Below, in pieces: positions 46,782 through 57,860 of a DNA stretch of 64,000 nucleotides. Source of the DNA: Providencia sp. (GTDB lineage Bacteria > Pseudomonadota > Gammaproteobacteria > Enterobacterales > Enterobacteriaceae). A program made the translations under genes and the position numbers. A model generated the notes under the pieces. The model was given only the letters and a program-made list of their open reading frames with translations, did no database searches and had not been told where the DNA came from. The DNA lies in NCBI RefSeq assembly GCF_003533305.1, contig NZ_DOEH01000022.1, positions 1 to 64,000 of the forward strand. The letters are read 5' to 3'. Each line of letters begins with the position of its first letter. Position 1 is the stretch's first letter.

Positions 46782-47912
46782 GTGAAAATTCTAGTTGATG
46801 AAAACATGCCATATGCTCAGCAGCTATTTAGTGAGCTAGGGGAAGTGAAAGCAGTGCCAGGGCGTCCAGTTCCAGAGAAAGAACTTGTTGATGCGGATGC
46901 CTTAATGGTGCGATCGATTACCAAGGTCAATAGCTCACTGTTGAATAACACGCCGGTTAAATTTGTAGGGACGGCAACCGCAGGTTTTGATCATGTTGAT
47001 ACTGAATGGCTATCTGAGGCCAATATTGCATTTTCTTCTGCCCCGGGTTGTAACGCTATCGCAGTAGTCGAATATGTTTTCTCTTCTTTATTGTTGCTTG
47101 CCGAGCGCGATAATTTTGATTTACGAGATAAAACTGTTGGTATTGTTGGTGTCGGCAATGTCGGTGGGCGTTTGCATCATCGCCTATCCGCTTGGGGGGT
47201 TAAAACGCTATTATGCGATCCTCCTCGAGCCGCTAATGGTGACGATGAAAACTTTGTGTCATTAGATGTTTTGCTTGAGCAAGCGGATGTTCTCACTTTT
47301 CATACGCCACTAAATATTTCTGGTGAATATAAAACTTTCCATTTAATGGATGAACCGCGGTTATCTAATTTGCGTGCTGGTACGATTTTAATTAATGCGA
47401 GTCGCGGCGAAGTGGTGGACAATCGAGCGTTATTACAACAGCTTAAACTAGGACAACAACTCAGTGTCATTTTAGATGTTTGGGAGCCTGAACCAAATTT
47501 AGACACTGAATTATTAGATTGGGTTGATATTGGTACACCTCATATTGCGGGTTATACCTTGGAAGGTAAGGCTCGGGGAACAACTCAAGTCTATGAAGCC
47601 TATTGTAAATTCTTGGGTAAACCCTGTGAAGTGTCGCTATCTTCACTGTTGCCAAAACCCGATATCAGTTCAATTACATTTAATGGTAAATTAACGCAAG
47701 GTCAACTCAAAAGATTAGTGCATCTAGTGTATGATGTGCGCCGTGATGATGCTGCACTGAGAGATGTCGCAGCGATAGCCGGTGAATTTGACAAGTTACG
47801 CAAACATTATCAAGAGCGCCGCGAATGGTCATCTCTTGAAATTTTGTGTGATGATGCACAAACTGCCATTCAACTGAATGCATTAGGATTTACTGCACAA
47901 TTAGTTGAATAA
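46782..47912 (+). CDS. pdxB: erythronate-4-phosphate dehydrogenase
   Basis: A 376-residue NAD-dependent enzyme of pyridoxal phosphate synthesis that oxidises 4-phosphoerythronate. The 2-hydroxyacid dehydrogenase Rossmann motif [17 protein letters not shown] is at about residues 119-135, and the catalytic Arg, Glu and His lie in [19 protein letters not shown] and [17 protein letters not shown]. Length is the E. coli norm (378). The start is GTG 46782. It heads the pdxB-usg-truA-dedA-accD-folC-dedD run. The E. coli neighbours flk and yfcJ are missing here. Confidence 0.96.
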   Translation: MKILVDENMPYAQQLFSELGEVKAVPGRPVPEKELVDADALMVRSITKVNSSLLNNTPVKFVGTATAGFDHVDTEWLSEANIAFSSAPGCNAIAVVEYVFSSLLLLAERDNFDLRDKTVGIVGVGNVGGRLHHRLSAWGVKTLLCDPPRAANGDDENFVSLDVLLEQADVLTFHTPLNISGEYKTFHLMDEPRLSNLRAGTILINASRGEVVDNRALLQQLKLGQQLSVILDVWEPEPNLDTELLDWVDIGTPHIAGYTLEGKARGTTQVYEAYCKFLGKPCEVSLSSLLPKPDISSITFNGKLTQGQLKRLVHLVYDVRRDDAALRDVAAIAGEFDKLRKHYQERREWSSLEILCDDAQTAIQLNALGFTAQLVE

Positions 47913-47945
47913 TAGCATTTGGTTTTTATTTTTAGAGGAACGACC

Positions 47946-48956
47946 ATGACTGAAGGTTGGAATATTGCGTTATTAGGGGCAACTGGCGCAGTCGGTGAAG
48001 CCATTATTACTTTGCTGCAAGAAAGAGAGTTTCCTGTTGGCGAGCTGTATTTATTAGCAAGTGAACGAAGTGCAGGTGAAGTTATTCGTTTTAACGGTAA
48101 AAGCTACCCAGTCGAAGATGCTGCCAATTTTGATTGGTCTCAAGCTCAAATTGCTTTTTTTGCGGCGGGAGAAACCGCAAGTTTGCAATATGCAGAGCAG
48201 GCGGCACAAGAGGGTTGTATTGTTATTGATAGCAGTGGCGTTTTTGCTCAAGATCCTGACGTTCCTTTAGTTGTGCCAAGTGTTAATGCGCATGTTTTAG
48301 CTGATTATCGAAATCGAAATATTATTTCGTTAGCAGATAGCTACGTTAGCCAGTTATTAACCGCGATAAAGCCGTTGATTGATGCCGCAGGGATCGGCCG
48401 TATTACTTTAACGAATATGTTATCGGTTTCTGCACATGGTAAAGCGGCGGTTGATGAACTTGCAGGGCAAAGCGCGCGTTTACTAAATGGTATTCCGCCT
48501 GAAGAAGGGCGTTTTAGTAAGCAATTAGCATTTAATATGTTGCCATTATTAGGTGATATGGAAGGTACTGTCGTGCAAGAGCGCCGCCTTGTTGAGCAGG
48601 TGCGTAAAATTTTACAAGATGACGGCTTACCAGTTGCAGTCAGCTTTGTGCAGTCTCCGGTATTTTATGGTAATGCCCAAGTGGTTTATTTAGAGTCATT
48701 GAGGCCGATGGGTGCGGAAGAAGCGCGTGATGAACTTGAACGTTTTGCTGATATTCAGGTCTCAGAAGAGGGTGATTATCCAACTCAAGTTACAGATGCT
48801 TCGGGTAATGACCAACTCAGTATTGGTTGTCTACGTAATGATTATGGAATTCCTGAAATCTTACAGTTTTGGTCAGTTGCGGATAATGTCCGTTTTGGTG
48901 GCGCGTTAATGGCAATCGAAACTGCGGAAAAACTGGCTCAGGAGCTATTTTACTGA
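47946..48956 (+). CDS. usg: Usg, aspartate-semialdehyde dehydrogenase-like protein
   Basis: A 336-residue protein homologous to aspartate-semialdehyde dehydrogenase, equal in length to E. coli Usg. The N-terminal dinucleotide motif [14 protein letters not shown] (about residues 7-20) is present, but where the enzyme has its catalytic cysteine this protein has [11 protein letters not shown], without Cys. It is therefore unlikely to be a true dehydrogenase; its role is unknown. ATG 47946 follows gaggaacg; the frame opens at 47919. It overlaps truA by one base (TGATG). Confidence 0.93.
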   Translation: MTEGWNIALLGATGAVGEAIITLLQEREFPVGELYLLASERSAGEVIRFNGKSYPVEDAANFDWSQAQIAFFAAGETASLQYAEQAAQEGCIVIDSSGVFAQDPDVPLVVPSVNAHVLADYRNRNIISLADSYVSQLLTAIKPLIDAAGIGRITLTNMLSVSAHGKAAVDELAGQSARLLNGIPPEEGRFSKQLAFNMLPLLGDMEGTVVQERRLVEQVRKILQDDGLPVAVSFVQSPVFYGNAQVVYLESLRPMGAEEARDELERFADIQVSEEGDYPTQVTDASGNDQLSIGCLRNDYGIPEILQFWSVADNVRFGGALMAIETAEKLAQELFY

Positions 48957-49771
48957 TGTCAGAATCAAAAAAGTTATATCGTATCGCATTAGGTATTGAA
49001 TATAACGGTAGTAATTATTACGGTTGGCAGAGTCAAAAAGAAGTCGTAAGTGTACAAGGTTGTCTCGAAGAGGCTTTATCTAAGATTGCAGCTGAGCCTA
49101 TTCGAGTGCAATGTGCAGGACGTACGGATGCAGGCGTGCATGCAACAGGGCAGGTGGTTCATTTTGTCACCTCTGCATTGCGTAAAGAGTCAGCATGGAC
49201 CATTGGGACTAATACCCATTTACCCAGTGATATTGCTGTGCGCTGGTCTCAACCTGTCGATGATGAGTTTCATGCACGTTTTAGCGCTACAGCTCGCCGA
49301 TACCGTTATGTGATTTTTAATCATCGCTATCGAGCAGGAATATTATCAAATGGTATAACGCACTTTCATTATCCACTTGATGAAAAAAGAATGCATGAAG
49401 CTGCACAGGCACTTTTGGGTGAACATGATTTTACCTCGTTCAGAGCGTTACAGTGCCAGTCAAAAACACCTTGGCGGAATGTGATGGACGTGAATGTGAG
49501 CCGCCATGGTCATTATGTTGTGGTTGATATTAAAGCAAATGCGTTTTTACATCATATGGTTAGGAATATTGTTGGGAGTTTACTTGAGATAGGTTGTGGA
49601 AATCAGGATATTAACTGGATAAGCCATCTTCTTGAGTTACAAGATAGATCTAAAGCAGCTGCAACAGCTAAAGCCGAAGGGTTATACTTGGTGAAAGTTG
49701 ATTATCTCGAAAAATATGAGTTACCTACGAGTGTGATGGGGCCTCTTTTTCTTGCCGATGAGCTGATGTAA
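48956..49771 (+). CDS. truA: tRNA pseudouridine(38-40) synthase TruA
   Basis: A 271-residue enzyme that isomerises uridines 38-40 in the anticodon arm of many tRNAs. The catalytic aspartate is in [18 protein letters not shown] (Asp about 58). [16 protein letters not shown] and [19 protein letters not shown] are conserved. Length matches E. coli (270). It starts inside the usg stop codon, so it is translationally coupled. Confidence 0.96.
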   Translation: MSESKKLYRIALGIEYNGSNYYGWQSQKEVVSVQGCLEEALSKIAAEPIRVQCAGRTDAGVHATGQVVHFVTSALRKESAWTIGTNTHLPSDIAVRWSQPVDDEFHARFSATARRYRYVIFNHRYRAGILSNGITHFHYPLDEKRMHEAAQALLGEHDFTSFRALQCQSKTPWRNVMDVNVSRHGHYVVVDIKANAFLHHMVRNIVGSLLEIGCGNQDINWISHLLELQDRSKAAATAKAEGLYLVKVDYLEKYELPTSVMGPLFLADELM

Positions 49772-49894
49772 ATCTTATTTAATTTAACCTTAAAGTTGTT
49801 TGTAACATGAGGTGATAGTCAGCGATAAGGCTTACTACTAAGGTTCAAACGACGATGAGAAATAGCATGGATGCTATTCATAATGAGGATTTTT

Positions 49895-50581
49895 ATGGAG
49901 TTTATCAGTTTTATTATCGATTTTATTTTGCACATCGATGTTCATCTTGCAGAATTAGTCGCAACCTATGGTAATTGGGTTTACGGCATTTTATTCCTTA
50001 TTCTATTTTGTGAAACAGGACTTGTTGTTACGCCATTCTTGCCGGGAGACTCGTTATTATTTGTGGCGGGTGCGATTGCTGCATTAGATAGTAATGATTT
50101 AAATGTTCATTTAATGGTTGGTTTAATGATAGTCGCTGCGATTGTTGGAGATGCAGTAAACTATACTATAGGCCGTATTTTCGGTGAAAAGCTGTTTAAA
50201 AATCCAGATTCGAAAATTTTCCGTCGTGTTTATTTAGATAAAACCCACGCGTTTTATGAAAAGCATGGTGGAAAAGCGATTATCCTTGCACGATTTGTTC
50301 CAATTGTAAGAACTTTTGCGCCATTCGTTGCAGGAATGGGAAAAATGTCTTATCGTCATTTTGCCTTTTATAATGTGACCGGTGCGTTAATATGGGTGTT
50401 ACTATTTACCTATGCGGGTTACTTATTTGGTGATTTACCGATAGTGCAACAAAATTTGAAATTACTGATAGTTGCGATTATCTTTATTTCAATTTTACCG
50501 GGGGTGATTGAAATAATTCGACATCGTCGTATTGCTGCAAAAGAAAAGCGTGCAGCTGCACAAAAAATGAATAACCGTTAG
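49895..50581 (+). CDS. dedA: DedA-family membrane protein
   Basis: A 228-residue inner-membrane protein of the DedA superfamily, which helps maintain membrane potential and lipid carrier recycling. The family motifs are [17 protein letters not shown] (about residues 40-56) and the [24 protein letters not shown] region with the conserved RxxPxxR-type arginines (core [11 protein letters not shown]). Four to five hydrophobic segments are predicted. ATG 49895 has gagga upstream and aligns with E. coli DedA (219). An upstream frame start at 49871 is rejected. Confidence 0.94.
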   Translation: MEFISFIIDFILHIDVHLAELVATYGNWVYGILFLILFCETGLVVTPFLPGDSLLFVAGAIAALDSNDLNVHLMVGLMIVAAIVGDAVNYTIGRIFGEKLFKNPDSKIFRRVYLDKTHAFYEKHGGKAIILARFVPIVRTFAPFVAGMGKMSYRHFAFYNVTGALIWVLLFTYAGYLFGDLPIVQQNLKLLIVAIIFISILPGVIEIIRHRRIAAKEKRAAAQKMNNR

Positions 50582-50686
50582 CAGGTTTAAAAAGTTTTTA
50601 TCTACAGTGAGATATCATTGTGGTTTAATGGCAAAAAATTACATACTGGTGTTAGCCAGAGATCAAGCAGACAAAAAGGTCCATTA

Positions 50687-51667
50687 ATGAGCTGGATTGA
50701 AAAGATTTTAAAGAAAGGTAACGTAACCCAATCGCATAAAGCGAATATCCCTGAGGGCGTTTGGACTAAATGTGACAGCTGTGGGCAAGTGCTCTACGGT
50801 GCTGAGCTTGAGCGTAATTTGTCGGTGTGTCCAAAATGTGACCATCACATGCGCATTCATGCACGTCAACGTCTTGAAGCCTTTCTTGATGAAAACTCAA
50901 CAACAGAATTAGGTAGCGAGCTTGAGCCAAAAGATATTCTCAAGTTCCGTGATTCAAAAAAATACAAAGATAGACTTTCAGCTGCGCAAAAAGCTACAGG
51001 TGAAAAAGACGCTATCATTGTCATGAAAGGGACTCTAAAAGAGATGCCAATCGTGGCCGCTGCATTTGAATTTGCTTTTATGGGCGGTTCAATGGCGTCG
51101 GTTGTCGGGGCACGCTTTGTTCGTGCAGTGGAACAAGCTTTGGAAGATAACTGTCCATTAGTGTGTTTCTCATCAAGTGGTGGTGCGCGTATGCAAGAAG
51201 CACTACTGTCATTGATGCAGATGGCAAAAACCAGCGCAGCATTAGCGAAAATGCAAGAACGTGGTTTACCGTACATTTCTGTTTTGACTGACCCTACTAT
51301 GGGTGGTGTTTCTGCCAGTCTTGCTATGTTAGGTGATATCAACGTTGCTGAACCTAAGGCTTTGATTGGTTTCGCAGGTCCGCGAGTTATCGAGCAGACT
51401 GTGCGTGAAAAATTACCTCATGGCTTCCAACGCAGTGAATTTTTATTGGAAAAAGGCGCAATTGATATGATTGTTCGCCGTCCTGAAATGCGAGATAAAC
51501 TCGCCGAAATTCTTGCGATATTAACCAACAAACCGGGTTTCAGTGCGCCACCGGTTATTGTTATTGAAGATCCTGAAATCGAAATCGATATTACTGAAAA
51601 TATTGAAGGTATCGATATCAATGAACGAGAAAAGGATCCTGCAAAGCTTAAAAAAAATGATGCGTAA
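50687..51667 (+). CDS. accD: acetyl-CoA carboxylase carboxyltransferase subunit beta
   Basis: A 326-residue subunit of the carboxyltransferase that makes malonyl-CoA. The zinc site has four cysteines in [10 protein letters not shown] and [10 protein letters not shown] (about residues 27-53). The crotonase-like core includes [20 protein letters not shown] and [17 protein letters not shown]. It is about 20 residues longer than E. coli (304), with an acidic and lysine-rich tail ([18 protein letters not shown]). ATG 50687 aligns with E. coli MSWIEKI; the frame opens at 50618. It overlaps folC slightly. Confidence 0.96.
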   Translation: MSWIEKILKKGNVTQSHKANIPEGVWTKCDSCGQVLYGAELERNLSVCPKCDHHMRIHARQRLEAFLDENSTTELGSELEPKDILKFRDSKKYKDRLSAAQKATGEKDAIIVMKGTLKEMPIVAAAFEFAFMGGSMASVVGARFVRAVEQALEDNCPLVCFSSSGGARMQEALLSLMQMAKTSAALAKMQERGLPYISVLTDPTMGGVSASLAMLGDINVAEPKALIGFAGPRVIEQTVREKLPHGFQRSEFLLEKGAIDMIVRRPEMRDKLAEILAILTNKPGFSAPPVIVIEDPEIEIDITENIEGIDINEREKDPAKLKKNDA

Positions 51668-52946
51668 TTTAATCATTCCTAATGCCAAGTCTCCTTTGGA
51701 GGCTTGGCTTTCTTATCTCACCGACTTACATAGCCAAAATATTGATATGGGGTTGGAGCGAGTCGGGCAAGTTGCTCGTCAGATGAATTTAACGCAACCT
51801 GCGCCCCGTGTTATTACCGTTACCGGAACGAATGGGAAAGGCACAACTTGTCATACTCTTGAGTCCATTTTAATGGCAGCAGGGTTGAAAGTGGGTGTTT
51901 ACAGTTCCCCGCACTTAGTCCGCTATACCGAACGTGTACGTATTCAAGGGTTAGAGCTTTCAGAAGCCGATTTTTGTCAAGCCTTTGCAACAATAGAGTC
52001 TCAGCGAGACAATATTTCCCTGACTTACTTTGAATACGGTACGTTAGCGGCTTTGCAATTGTTCAAACAAGCTAATTTAGATATTGTGATCCTCGAAGTT
52101 GGATTAGGTGGTCGCCTAGATGCAACGAATGTTGTTGATGCTGATATTGCTGCGATTACCAGTATTGCGCTAGATCACACTGATTGGCTGGGTTCCTCTC
52201 GTGAACATATCGGTTACGAGAAAGCGGGAATCTTCAGAAAAGGCCATTATGGTGTGGTTGGTGAACCTGACATGCCTGACTCAATAGGTGCATTTGCGGA
52301 TGAGATTGGTACTTTGCTATTTCGTCGAGACAAAGACTGGCATTATGTAGAGCAGGGCGACAGTTGGTCTTGGCATAGCTCGCAGCAACAATGGCAAAAA
52401 CTTCCTTTACCTAATGTGCCTTTAGCAAATGCAGCAACGGCGCTAGGTGTTATCAGTTGCTTGATGCAAATTGATCATCATTTAGCGCAGAAAATCACAG
52501 AAAAAGCGATACATCAAGGCTTGAGAACAGCTCAATTACCGGGACGTTTTCAAATTATCAGTAAAAAGCCATTAACCATACTTGATGTGGCACATAATCC
52601 TCATGCTGCCGGTTATTTAGTGACTAAGCTTGCGCAATTACCAGCGGTTGAAGGGCGACGTATACGTGCTGTTGTTGGAATGCTAGGTGATAAGGACATT
52701 CAAGGTACATTGAATTGTTTATCACAACAGGTTACTGATTGGTATGTTGCTTCACTGACGGAATTCAGAGGGGCGGATGTAGCGCAATTAAGCCAATACC
52801 TCGATAGTGCCAATGAATTTAGCTGCATTGAACAAGCTTGGCAAAAAGCAAACCTCGATGCAAAAGAACAAGATGTCATTATTGTTTGTGGCTCATTTCA
52901 TACAGTAGCCCATGTTATGATGTTATTAGAAAAATCAAAAGGATAG
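51657..52946 (+). CDS. folC: bifunctional dihydrofolate/folylpolyglutamate synthase
   Basis: A 429-residue enzyme that adds glutamate to dihydropteroate and to folates. The ATP-binding loop [19 protein letters not shown] (about residues 44-62), [33 protein letters not shown] and [13 protein letters not shown] [12 protein letters not shown] are intact. ATG 51657 or 51660 align with the E. coli start; the gene begins inside the 3' end of accD and has no clear ribosome site, so translational coupling is likely. The frame also opens at 51543 inside accD, which is rejected. dedD begins 6 bases after the stop. Confidence 0.95.
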   Translation: MMRNLIIPNAKSPLEAWLSYLTDLHSQNIDMGLERVGQVARQMNLTQPAPRVITVTGTNGKGTTCHTLESILMAAGLKVGVYSSPHLVRYTERVRIQGLELSEADFCQAFATIESQRDNISLTYFEYGTLAALQLFKQANLDIVILEVGLGGRLDATNVVDADIAAITSIALDHTDWLGSSREHIGYEKAGIFRKGHYGVVGEPDMPDSIGAFADEIGTLLFRRDKDWHYVEQGDSWSWHSSQQQWQKLPLPNVPLANAATALGVISCLMQIDHHLAQKITEKAIHQGLRTAQLPGRFQIISKKPLTILDVAHNPHAAGYLVTKLAQLPAVEGRRIRAVVGMLGDKDIQGTLNCLSQQVTDWYVASLTEFRGADVAQLSQYLDSANEFSCIEQAWQKANLDAKEQDVIIVCGSFHTVAHVMMLLEKSKG

Positions 52947-52951
52947 CGCTG

Positions 52952-53614
52952 GTGGCTAGTAAATTTCAAAATCGTCTGGCTGGTGCCGTTGTATTAGTCG
53001 CAGTGGGGGTAATTGTGCTTCCTGCTCTGCTTGATGGCGATAAGAAATATAATGAAAATGAATTTGCAGCCATACCTATCATTCCTAAACCGGGTGATGA
53101 AGAAGATATTGAAGCGATTGCGCCAATTACGCATAGCGCATCAACTGCTTCTTCAGAAGGGGCATCGGAGGCGATGCTTTCAGAGGCGCTCACTGAGCAA
53201 AAGCAAAGTGTACAGACCGCAGCTGCGAATCAAGTTTCTCAAGGCATAGCTAACGTTCCTGCGGCGATTGAAGCAGAGAAACCGAAGAAGCCAGAGCCTA
53301 AACCAGAACCAAAGCCTGAGCCTAAACCAAAAGTAGAGCCAGAGCCTAAGCCAGAACCAAAAAATGAGCCTCAAGGTAAAGCATTTGTGGTTCAAGTAAT
53401 CGCATTGAATAATGCTGCCAAGGTTGAAGAGATAGTTGCGAAGCTTAGATTGTCTGGATATCAGGTTTATACCGTCCCAGCGAAACCGGTGAACAATAAG
53501 TTAACGCGTATTTATGTTGGGCCAGAAGCGTCAAGACAGAAATTAGAAGCTTCGCTTTCAGAGCTAAACGCAATTACAGGGACAAAAGGGATAATTCAAA
53601 CATTTAAACCTTAA
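52952..53614 (+). CDS. dedD: cell division protein DedD (SPOR domain)
   Basis: A 220-residue inner-membrane protein, the same length as E. coli DedD, that localises to the septum. One membrane helix is at residues 9-25 (AGAVVLVAVGVIVLPAL), followed by a disordered linker with a KPEP-type repeat (residues about 110-140) and a C-terminal SPOR domain that binds denuded peptidoglycan (KAFVVQVIALNNAAKVEEIV to TRIYVGPEAS). The start is GTG 52952, aligned with E. coli MASKFQNRL, with aagga eight bases upstream. It is closely coupled to folC. Confidence 0.94.
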   Translation: MASKFQNRLAGAVVLVAVGVIVLPALLDGDKKYNENEFAAIPIIPKPGDEEDIEAIAPITHSASTASSEGASEAMLSEALTEQKQSVQTAAANQVSQGIANVPAAIEAEKPKKPEPKPEPKPEPKPKVEPEPKPEPKNEPQGKAFVVQVIALNNAAKVEEIVAKLRLSGYQVYTVPAKPVNNKLTRIYVGPEASRQKLEASLSELNAITGTKGIIQTFKP

Positions 53615-53720
53615 TATTAAAATAAACATCCTTAAAATATGAAGGGATTTAGTAACTTACTGCGGCGATTATGATTTTTCTTTTCGCCGCTAATTTTTTT
53701 TAATTGAATGTAAAATGGTT

Positions 53721-53736
53721 ACGCAAACGTTTTCGT
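53721..53736. promoter_or_regulatory. PurR operator upstream of cvpA-purF
   Basis: acgcaaacgttttcgt matches the PurR consensus ACGCAAACGTTTnCnT fully. It lies 55 bases before cvpA, with a plausible -10 box tagaat at 53744-53749. PurR with hypoxanthine or guanine would repress the operon. Confidence 0.92.
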
Positions 53737-53790
53737 TTTCTGTTAGAATGCATTCCGCTGCTGTCGTGAGTGCGAATTATGGAATGAAAT

Positions 53791-54294
53791 ATGGTCTGGA
53801 TTGATTACACAATTATCGCCATTATTGGCTTCTCGGCACTAGTAAGCCTGATCCGCGGTTTTGTACGTGAGGCATTATCATTAATCACTTGGGGTTGTGC
53901 TTTTTTTGTTGCTAGCACCTTTTATCCTTACTTGGCGGATTATTTTACCCGCTTTGAGGATGTGTTAGTTCGAAATGGTATCGCCATTGCTGCCTTGTTT
54001 ATTGCCACATTAATTGTGGGTGCAGTCGTTAACTATGTGATTAGCTCATTAGTACAAAAAACGGGATTATCGGGTACAGATCGTGTTCTGGGGATCTGTT
54101 TCGGTGCGTTGCGTGGTGTGTTAATTGTATCGGCATTACTATTCTTTCTCGATACATTTACGCCTCTTCCTCAAAGCGAGGACTGGCAACGTTCAGAACT
54201 TATTCCGCAGTTCAGTCATATAATCAGGTGGTTTTTTGACTACCTGCAAAATGCGTCAAGTTTCCTACCGGAGAATATTTCTCCGTCTGGCTGA
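53791..54294 (+). CDS. cvpA: colicin V production protein CvpA
   Basis: A 167-residue inner-membrane protein with four predicted helices. [22 protein letters not shown] (core [20 protein letters not shown]) and [20 protein letters not shown] are the conserved parts. It is needed for colicin V export and, in several enteric pathogens, for bile resistance; its molecular role is unknown. It is under the PurR box and is followed by purF after 13 bases, the standard cvpA-purF operon. Confidence 0.95.
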   Translation: MVWIDYTIIAIIGFSALVSLIRGFVREALSLITWGCAFFVASTFYPYLADYFTRFEDVLVRNGIAIAALFIATLIVGAVVNYVISSLVQKTGLSGTDRVLGICFGALRGVLIVSALLFFLDTFTPLPQSEDWQRSELIPQFSHIIRWFFDYLQNASSFLPENISPSG

Positions 54295-54307
54295 TGAGGA
54301 AAGACTA

Positions 54308-55825
54308 ATGTGCGGTATTGTCGGGATCGCCGGTGTTACACCGGTAAACCAATCAATTTATGATGCATTGACGGTGCTACAGCACCGTGGGCAAGATGCA
54401 GCAGGTATTGCTACTATCGATGGCAATAACAATATTCGTTTACGTAAAGCGAATGGTTTAGTTAAAGATGTTTTTGAAACTCGCCATATGCTCAGATTGC
54501 AAGGTTGTATGGGGCTGGGACATGTTCGTTATCCAACGGCTGGCAGCTCTAGCGCATCTGAAGCTCAACCTTTCTACGTAAACTCTCCTTTTGGAATCAC
54601 ACTTGCTCATAATGGTAATCTGACAAACGCTCACGAACTCATGCGGAGTTTATTTGAGACAGCGCGCCGCCATGTGAATACGACTTCAGATTCTGAGATT
54701 TTATTGAATGTGTTGGCGTATGAATTAGACCGTTTCGATCATTTTCCTCTTGAACCAGATAATGTTTTTAGTGCCGTTTCTGCGATGCATAAAAAATTAC
54801 GTGGTGCTTACGCCTGCGTTGCATTGATTATTGGCCATGGCATGTTGGCATTCCGTGACCCTCATGGGATTCGCCCTCTTGTATTAGGTCGCCGTATTCT
54901 TGAAAACGGTGCGCATGAATACATGGTTGCTTCTGAAAGTGTTGCGCTTGATACGCTAGGATTTGAATTTTTGCGTGATGTGGCACCAGGTGAGGCGGTG
55001 TATGTAACAGAAAAAGGTCAGTTATTTACACGCCAATGTTCTGATAACCCACAATTGACGCCGTGTATCTTTGAGTACGTATACTTTGCGCGCCAAGATT
55101 CATTTATCGATAAAATATCGGTATATAACGCAAGATTGCGTATGGGACAAAAACTGGGCGCTAAAATTGCGCGTGAATGGGATGATTTACATATTGATGT
55201 GGTGATCCCTATTCCAGAAACATCCTGCGATATTGCATTAGAAATTGCACATATCTTGGATAAGCCTTATCGACAAGGTTTTGTGAAAAATCGGTATGTT
55301 GGTCGTACTTTTATTATGCCTGGTCAGCAGGAGCGTCGTAAATCTGTCCGCCGTAAACTCAATGCAAACCGTGCCGAATTTCGCGATAAAAACGTGTTGT
55401 TAATCGATGACTCTATTGTTCGTGGTACCACGTCTGAGCAAATTGTTGAACTCGCTCGTGAGGCTGGGGCAAAAAATGTTTATTTTGCGTCAGCAGCGCC
55501 AGAAGTGCGTTTTCCAAACGTCTATGGTATCGATATGCCAAATGCCAATGAATTGATTGCTCATGGTCGGGAAGTAGACGAAATTCGCAAATTGATTGGT
55601 GCAGATGCACTTATTTTCCAAGATTTAACCGATTTAGTTGATGCGGTTCGCGAAGAAAATCCTGAAATTAATGAATTTGAGTGTTCGGTTTTTGATGGTA
55701 TTTATGTCACTAAAGATATTGATCAAAGCTATTTAGATTACCTTGAAAATCTACGTAGAGATGATGAGTTAAAGCTTAAAGATAAGAATGAAGTTGAAGA
55801 TTTAGAAATCTACAACGAAGGTTAA
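54308..55825 (+). CDS. purF: amidophosphoribosyltransferase
   Basis: A 505-residue enzyme that makes phosphoribosylamine from PRPP and glutamine, the committed step of purine synthesis. The N-terminal nucleophile Cys 2 is in MCGIVGIAG. The glutaminase part includes [12 protein letters not shown] and [15 protein letters not shown] [14 protein letters not shown]. The PRPP site is [13 protein letters not shown] (about residues 365-377). Length equals E. coli. ATG 54308 follows gagga; the frame opens earlier, inside cvpA, at 54236. Confidence 0.97.
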   Translation: MCGIVGIAGVTPVNQSIYDALTVLQHRGQDAAGIATIDGNNNIRLRKANGLVKDVFETRHMLRLQGCMGLGHVRYPTAGSSSASEAQPFYVNSPFGITLAHNGNLTNAHELMRSLFETARRHVNTTSDSEILLNVLAYELDRFDHFPLEPDNVFSAVSAMHKKLRGAYACVALIIGHGMLAFRDPHGIRPLVLGRRILENGAHEYMVASESVALDTLGFEFLRDVAPGEAVYVTEKGQLFTRQCSDNPQLTPCIFEYVYFARQDSFIDKISVYNARLRMGQKLGAKIAREWDDLHIDVVIPIPETSCDIALEIAHILDKPYRQGFVKNRYVGRTFIMPGQQERRKSVRRKLNANRAEFRDKNVLLIDDSIVRGTTSEQIVELAREAGAKNVYFASAAPEVRFPNVYGIDMPNANELIAHGREVDEIRKLIGADALIFQDLTDLVDAVREENPEINEFECSVFDGIYVTKDIDQSYLDYLENLRRDDELKLKDKNEVEDLEIYNEG

Positions 55826-55854
55826 GTTTTATACATTTCCTTATTATTTAATTT

Positions 55855-55883
55855 AAGTGCCCGCCTTAATCGCGGGTACTTTT
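55855..55883 (+). terminator. terminator after purF
   Basis: The arms aagtgcccgc and gcgggtactt pair with one G-T wobble around a 7-nt loop; tttt overlaps the end. Confidence 0.8.
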
Positions 55884-56027
55884 GTATCTATTGATGTTAT
55901 TTATTATGATTAATGTCTCTTTGCAGGCTAACGAATCGTTAGGATCATGATTTATATATTTAAGGGCTTTTCTTTGTAATAATTGCTACTATTATTACCG
56001 ATGACTTTGATTAAACGGAAAAGCTGT

Positions 56028-56600
56028 ATGAAGAAACTTATCATTGGGTTAACTGGGGCAAGTGGTGCGATTTATGGCATTAGATTGCTGGAAGTATTAA
56101 AACCTGTACAAAATGTAGAAACTCATTTGGTGATAAGTGCGGCGGCTCGCCAGACATTAGCCTTAGAAACTCAATATAGCGTTAAAGATGTACATCAGCT
56201 AGCTGACCATGTCTATGATAGTCGTGATATTGCAGCCGCTATCTCCTCAGGTTCATTTCGTACCGCTGGCATGGTAATAATGCCATGCACCATGAAAACC
56301 CTTTCTGGCATTGTGCATAGTTATACTGATACGTTGGTGACCAGAGCGGCAGATGTAGTGTTAAAAGAAGGTAAGAAATTAGTATTAGGCATAAGAGAAA
56401 CACCACTACATTTAGGTCATTTGCGTTTATTGGTGCAAGCGGCAGAAATGGGCGCTGTTATTATGCCACCCATGCCTGCTTTTTATCATCAACCTGCAAC
56501 GATTCAAGATATCGTGGATCAAACTATCAATAGAGTGCTTGATCAGTTTGATATCGAGCTAGAAAACGACCTATTTACCCGTTGGACAGGGGATAAATAG
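56028..56600 (+). CDS. ubiX: flavin prenyltransferase UbiX
   Basis: A 190-residue enzyme that attaches a dimethylallyl group to FMN, supplying the cofactor of the decarboxylase UbiD in ubiquinone synthesis. The flavodoxin-like N-terminus LIIGLTGASGAIYGIRLLEVL (core GLTGASGAIYG, about residues 5-15) and PCTMKTLSGIVHSYTDTL are typical. Length matches E. coli (189). ATG 56028 is chosen by alignment. In E. coli, argT and hisJQMP follow; here ubiX is directly convergent with yfcH. Confidence 0.95.
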   Translation: MKKLIIGLTGASGAIYGIRLLEVLKPVQNVETHLVISAAARQTLALETQYSVKDVHQLADHVYDSRDIAAAISSGSFRTAGMVIMPCTMKTLSGIVHSYTDTLVTRAADVVLKEGKKLVLGIRETPLHLGHLRLLVQAAEMGAVIMPPMPAFYHQPATIQDIVDQTINRVLDQFDIELENDLFTRWTGDK

Positions 56601-56616
56601 GCTCATATTCGTTTAG

Positions 56617-57525
56617 CTAAGTATCATCTTTCACTAACAAGTCAGTTAGTGCTTCTTTTAATTCGACAAATTTGAATTCAAACCCAGCGTCTTCTAATCG
56701 TTTTGGAATAGCTTGCTGTCCGCCTAATACTAAAGCGGCAGATTCCCCTAACATGGTTTTAATAACAAAAGCAGGGGTGCGGACAAACGCAGGTCTGTTG
56801 ATGATATCTCCTAAAATAGCGGCAAACTGGTCATTATGCACAGGGTAAGGCGCTGTCATATTAAATGGTCCAGAAAGTTCAGGGGAATCGAGTAAAAAAC
56901 AAATTGCTCTGACCATATCGTCGATATGTATCCATGGCATGAATTGTTTTCCGTGACCGATAGGACCACCCGCAGCCATTTTAAAGATAGGTAGCACTTT
57001 TTCTAATACGCCACCTTTTGGCGATAAAACAAGTCCAGTGCGCATTAAGCAGACTCTCGTTGCAGAGGATTGTGCATTTTGTGCAAGCGCTTCCCAATGC
57101 TGAGCAAGTTGATGGGTAAACTCGTCATGGGGTTGGTCAAACTCAGTAATAACAGATTGGCCTTGATCACCATAGTAACCCACGGCAGAACCTGATAGGA
57201 ATACTGCTGGAGGTGTTTCACTTGCATTGATAAGTTCGGTTAGCTGCTGCGTAATTTTCCAACGGCTATCGCAGAGTATTTTTTTTTGTTCATCAGTCCA
57301 ACGTTTTTCAGCGATGGGTTCCCCCGCTAGATTGATGATAGCATCAAAATCATTTAAGTTTTTTATATCACTAAGGGAGGTCCAGCATTCAACTGCTTTA
57401 CAAAAAAGACTATAAACTTTCTGCGGAGAGCGGCTCAAGACGGTTATCTGATGTGAGCGAGAGACGAGCTCTTGGACAAGTTGAGTGCCAATTAGGCCTG
57501 TGCCACCAGTAATTAATATTTTCAT
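56617..57525 (-). CDS. yfcH: TIGR01777-family NAD-dependent epimerase/dehydratase YfcH
   Basis: A 302-residue extended short-chain dehydrogenase. The NAD(P)-binding GGTGLIGTQLVQEL is at residues 7-20, and INLAGEPIAEKRWTDEQKK and SGSAVGYYGDQG carry the family signature. The C-terminal DUF1731 domain includes PKRLEDAGFEFKF. Its substrate is unknown. Length is close to E. coli YfcH (297). It stands alone, convergent with ubiX after 16 bases. Confidence 0.94.
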   Translation of the reverse strand: MKILITGGTGLIGTQLVQELVSRSHQITVLSRSPQKVYSLFCKAVECWTSLSDIKNLNDFDAIINLAGEPIAEKRWTDEQKKILCDSRWKITQQLTELINASETPPAVFLSGSAVGYYGDQGQSVITEFDQPHDEFTHQLAQHWEALAQNAQSSATRVCLMRTGLVLSPKGGVLEKVLPIFKMAAGGPIGHGKQFMPWIHIDDMVRAICFLLDSPELSGPFNMTAPYPVHNDQFAAILGDIINRPAFVRTPAFVIKTMLGESAALVLGGQQAIPKRLEDAGFEFKFVELKEALTDLLVKDDT

Positions 57526-57860
57526 TTTTTGGCTCCTTTATACCTGTCATACTACTAGCCGCAGCGCAATAGTCTAAATTTAAATTTGTGAGAATTTATG
57601 TCACTTCCATTTGCTAACTATAGCACCTGCGATATTGATTTGTGGACTTTAAGATAAAGTCTTTCAAAAAGTTATCTGGACGACTATTCTAAGACAATAA
57701 AGTCTCCTTATTGTGATAGAAACAAAACACAAATTTGGTTAGGATCACTTGCATCAGACTGATGAAAAGCATAACTTGTATCAAATTATTTGCCTAAATT
57801 ATTAGGGCAATCTATTTATGGCATAAAGCTGTATTACAGGCTTAAAAAAAGGTTTTCAGG
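57526..57860. other. intergenic region between yfcH and yfcD
   Basis: This region holds the divergent promoters of yfcH and yfcD. No operator, repeat or small gene was recognised. Confidence 0.5.

Noticed and set aside
50866..51342. 158-residue minus-strand frame
   Set aside because: Antisense to accD; the long open frame is a by-product of codon use in the certain gene.
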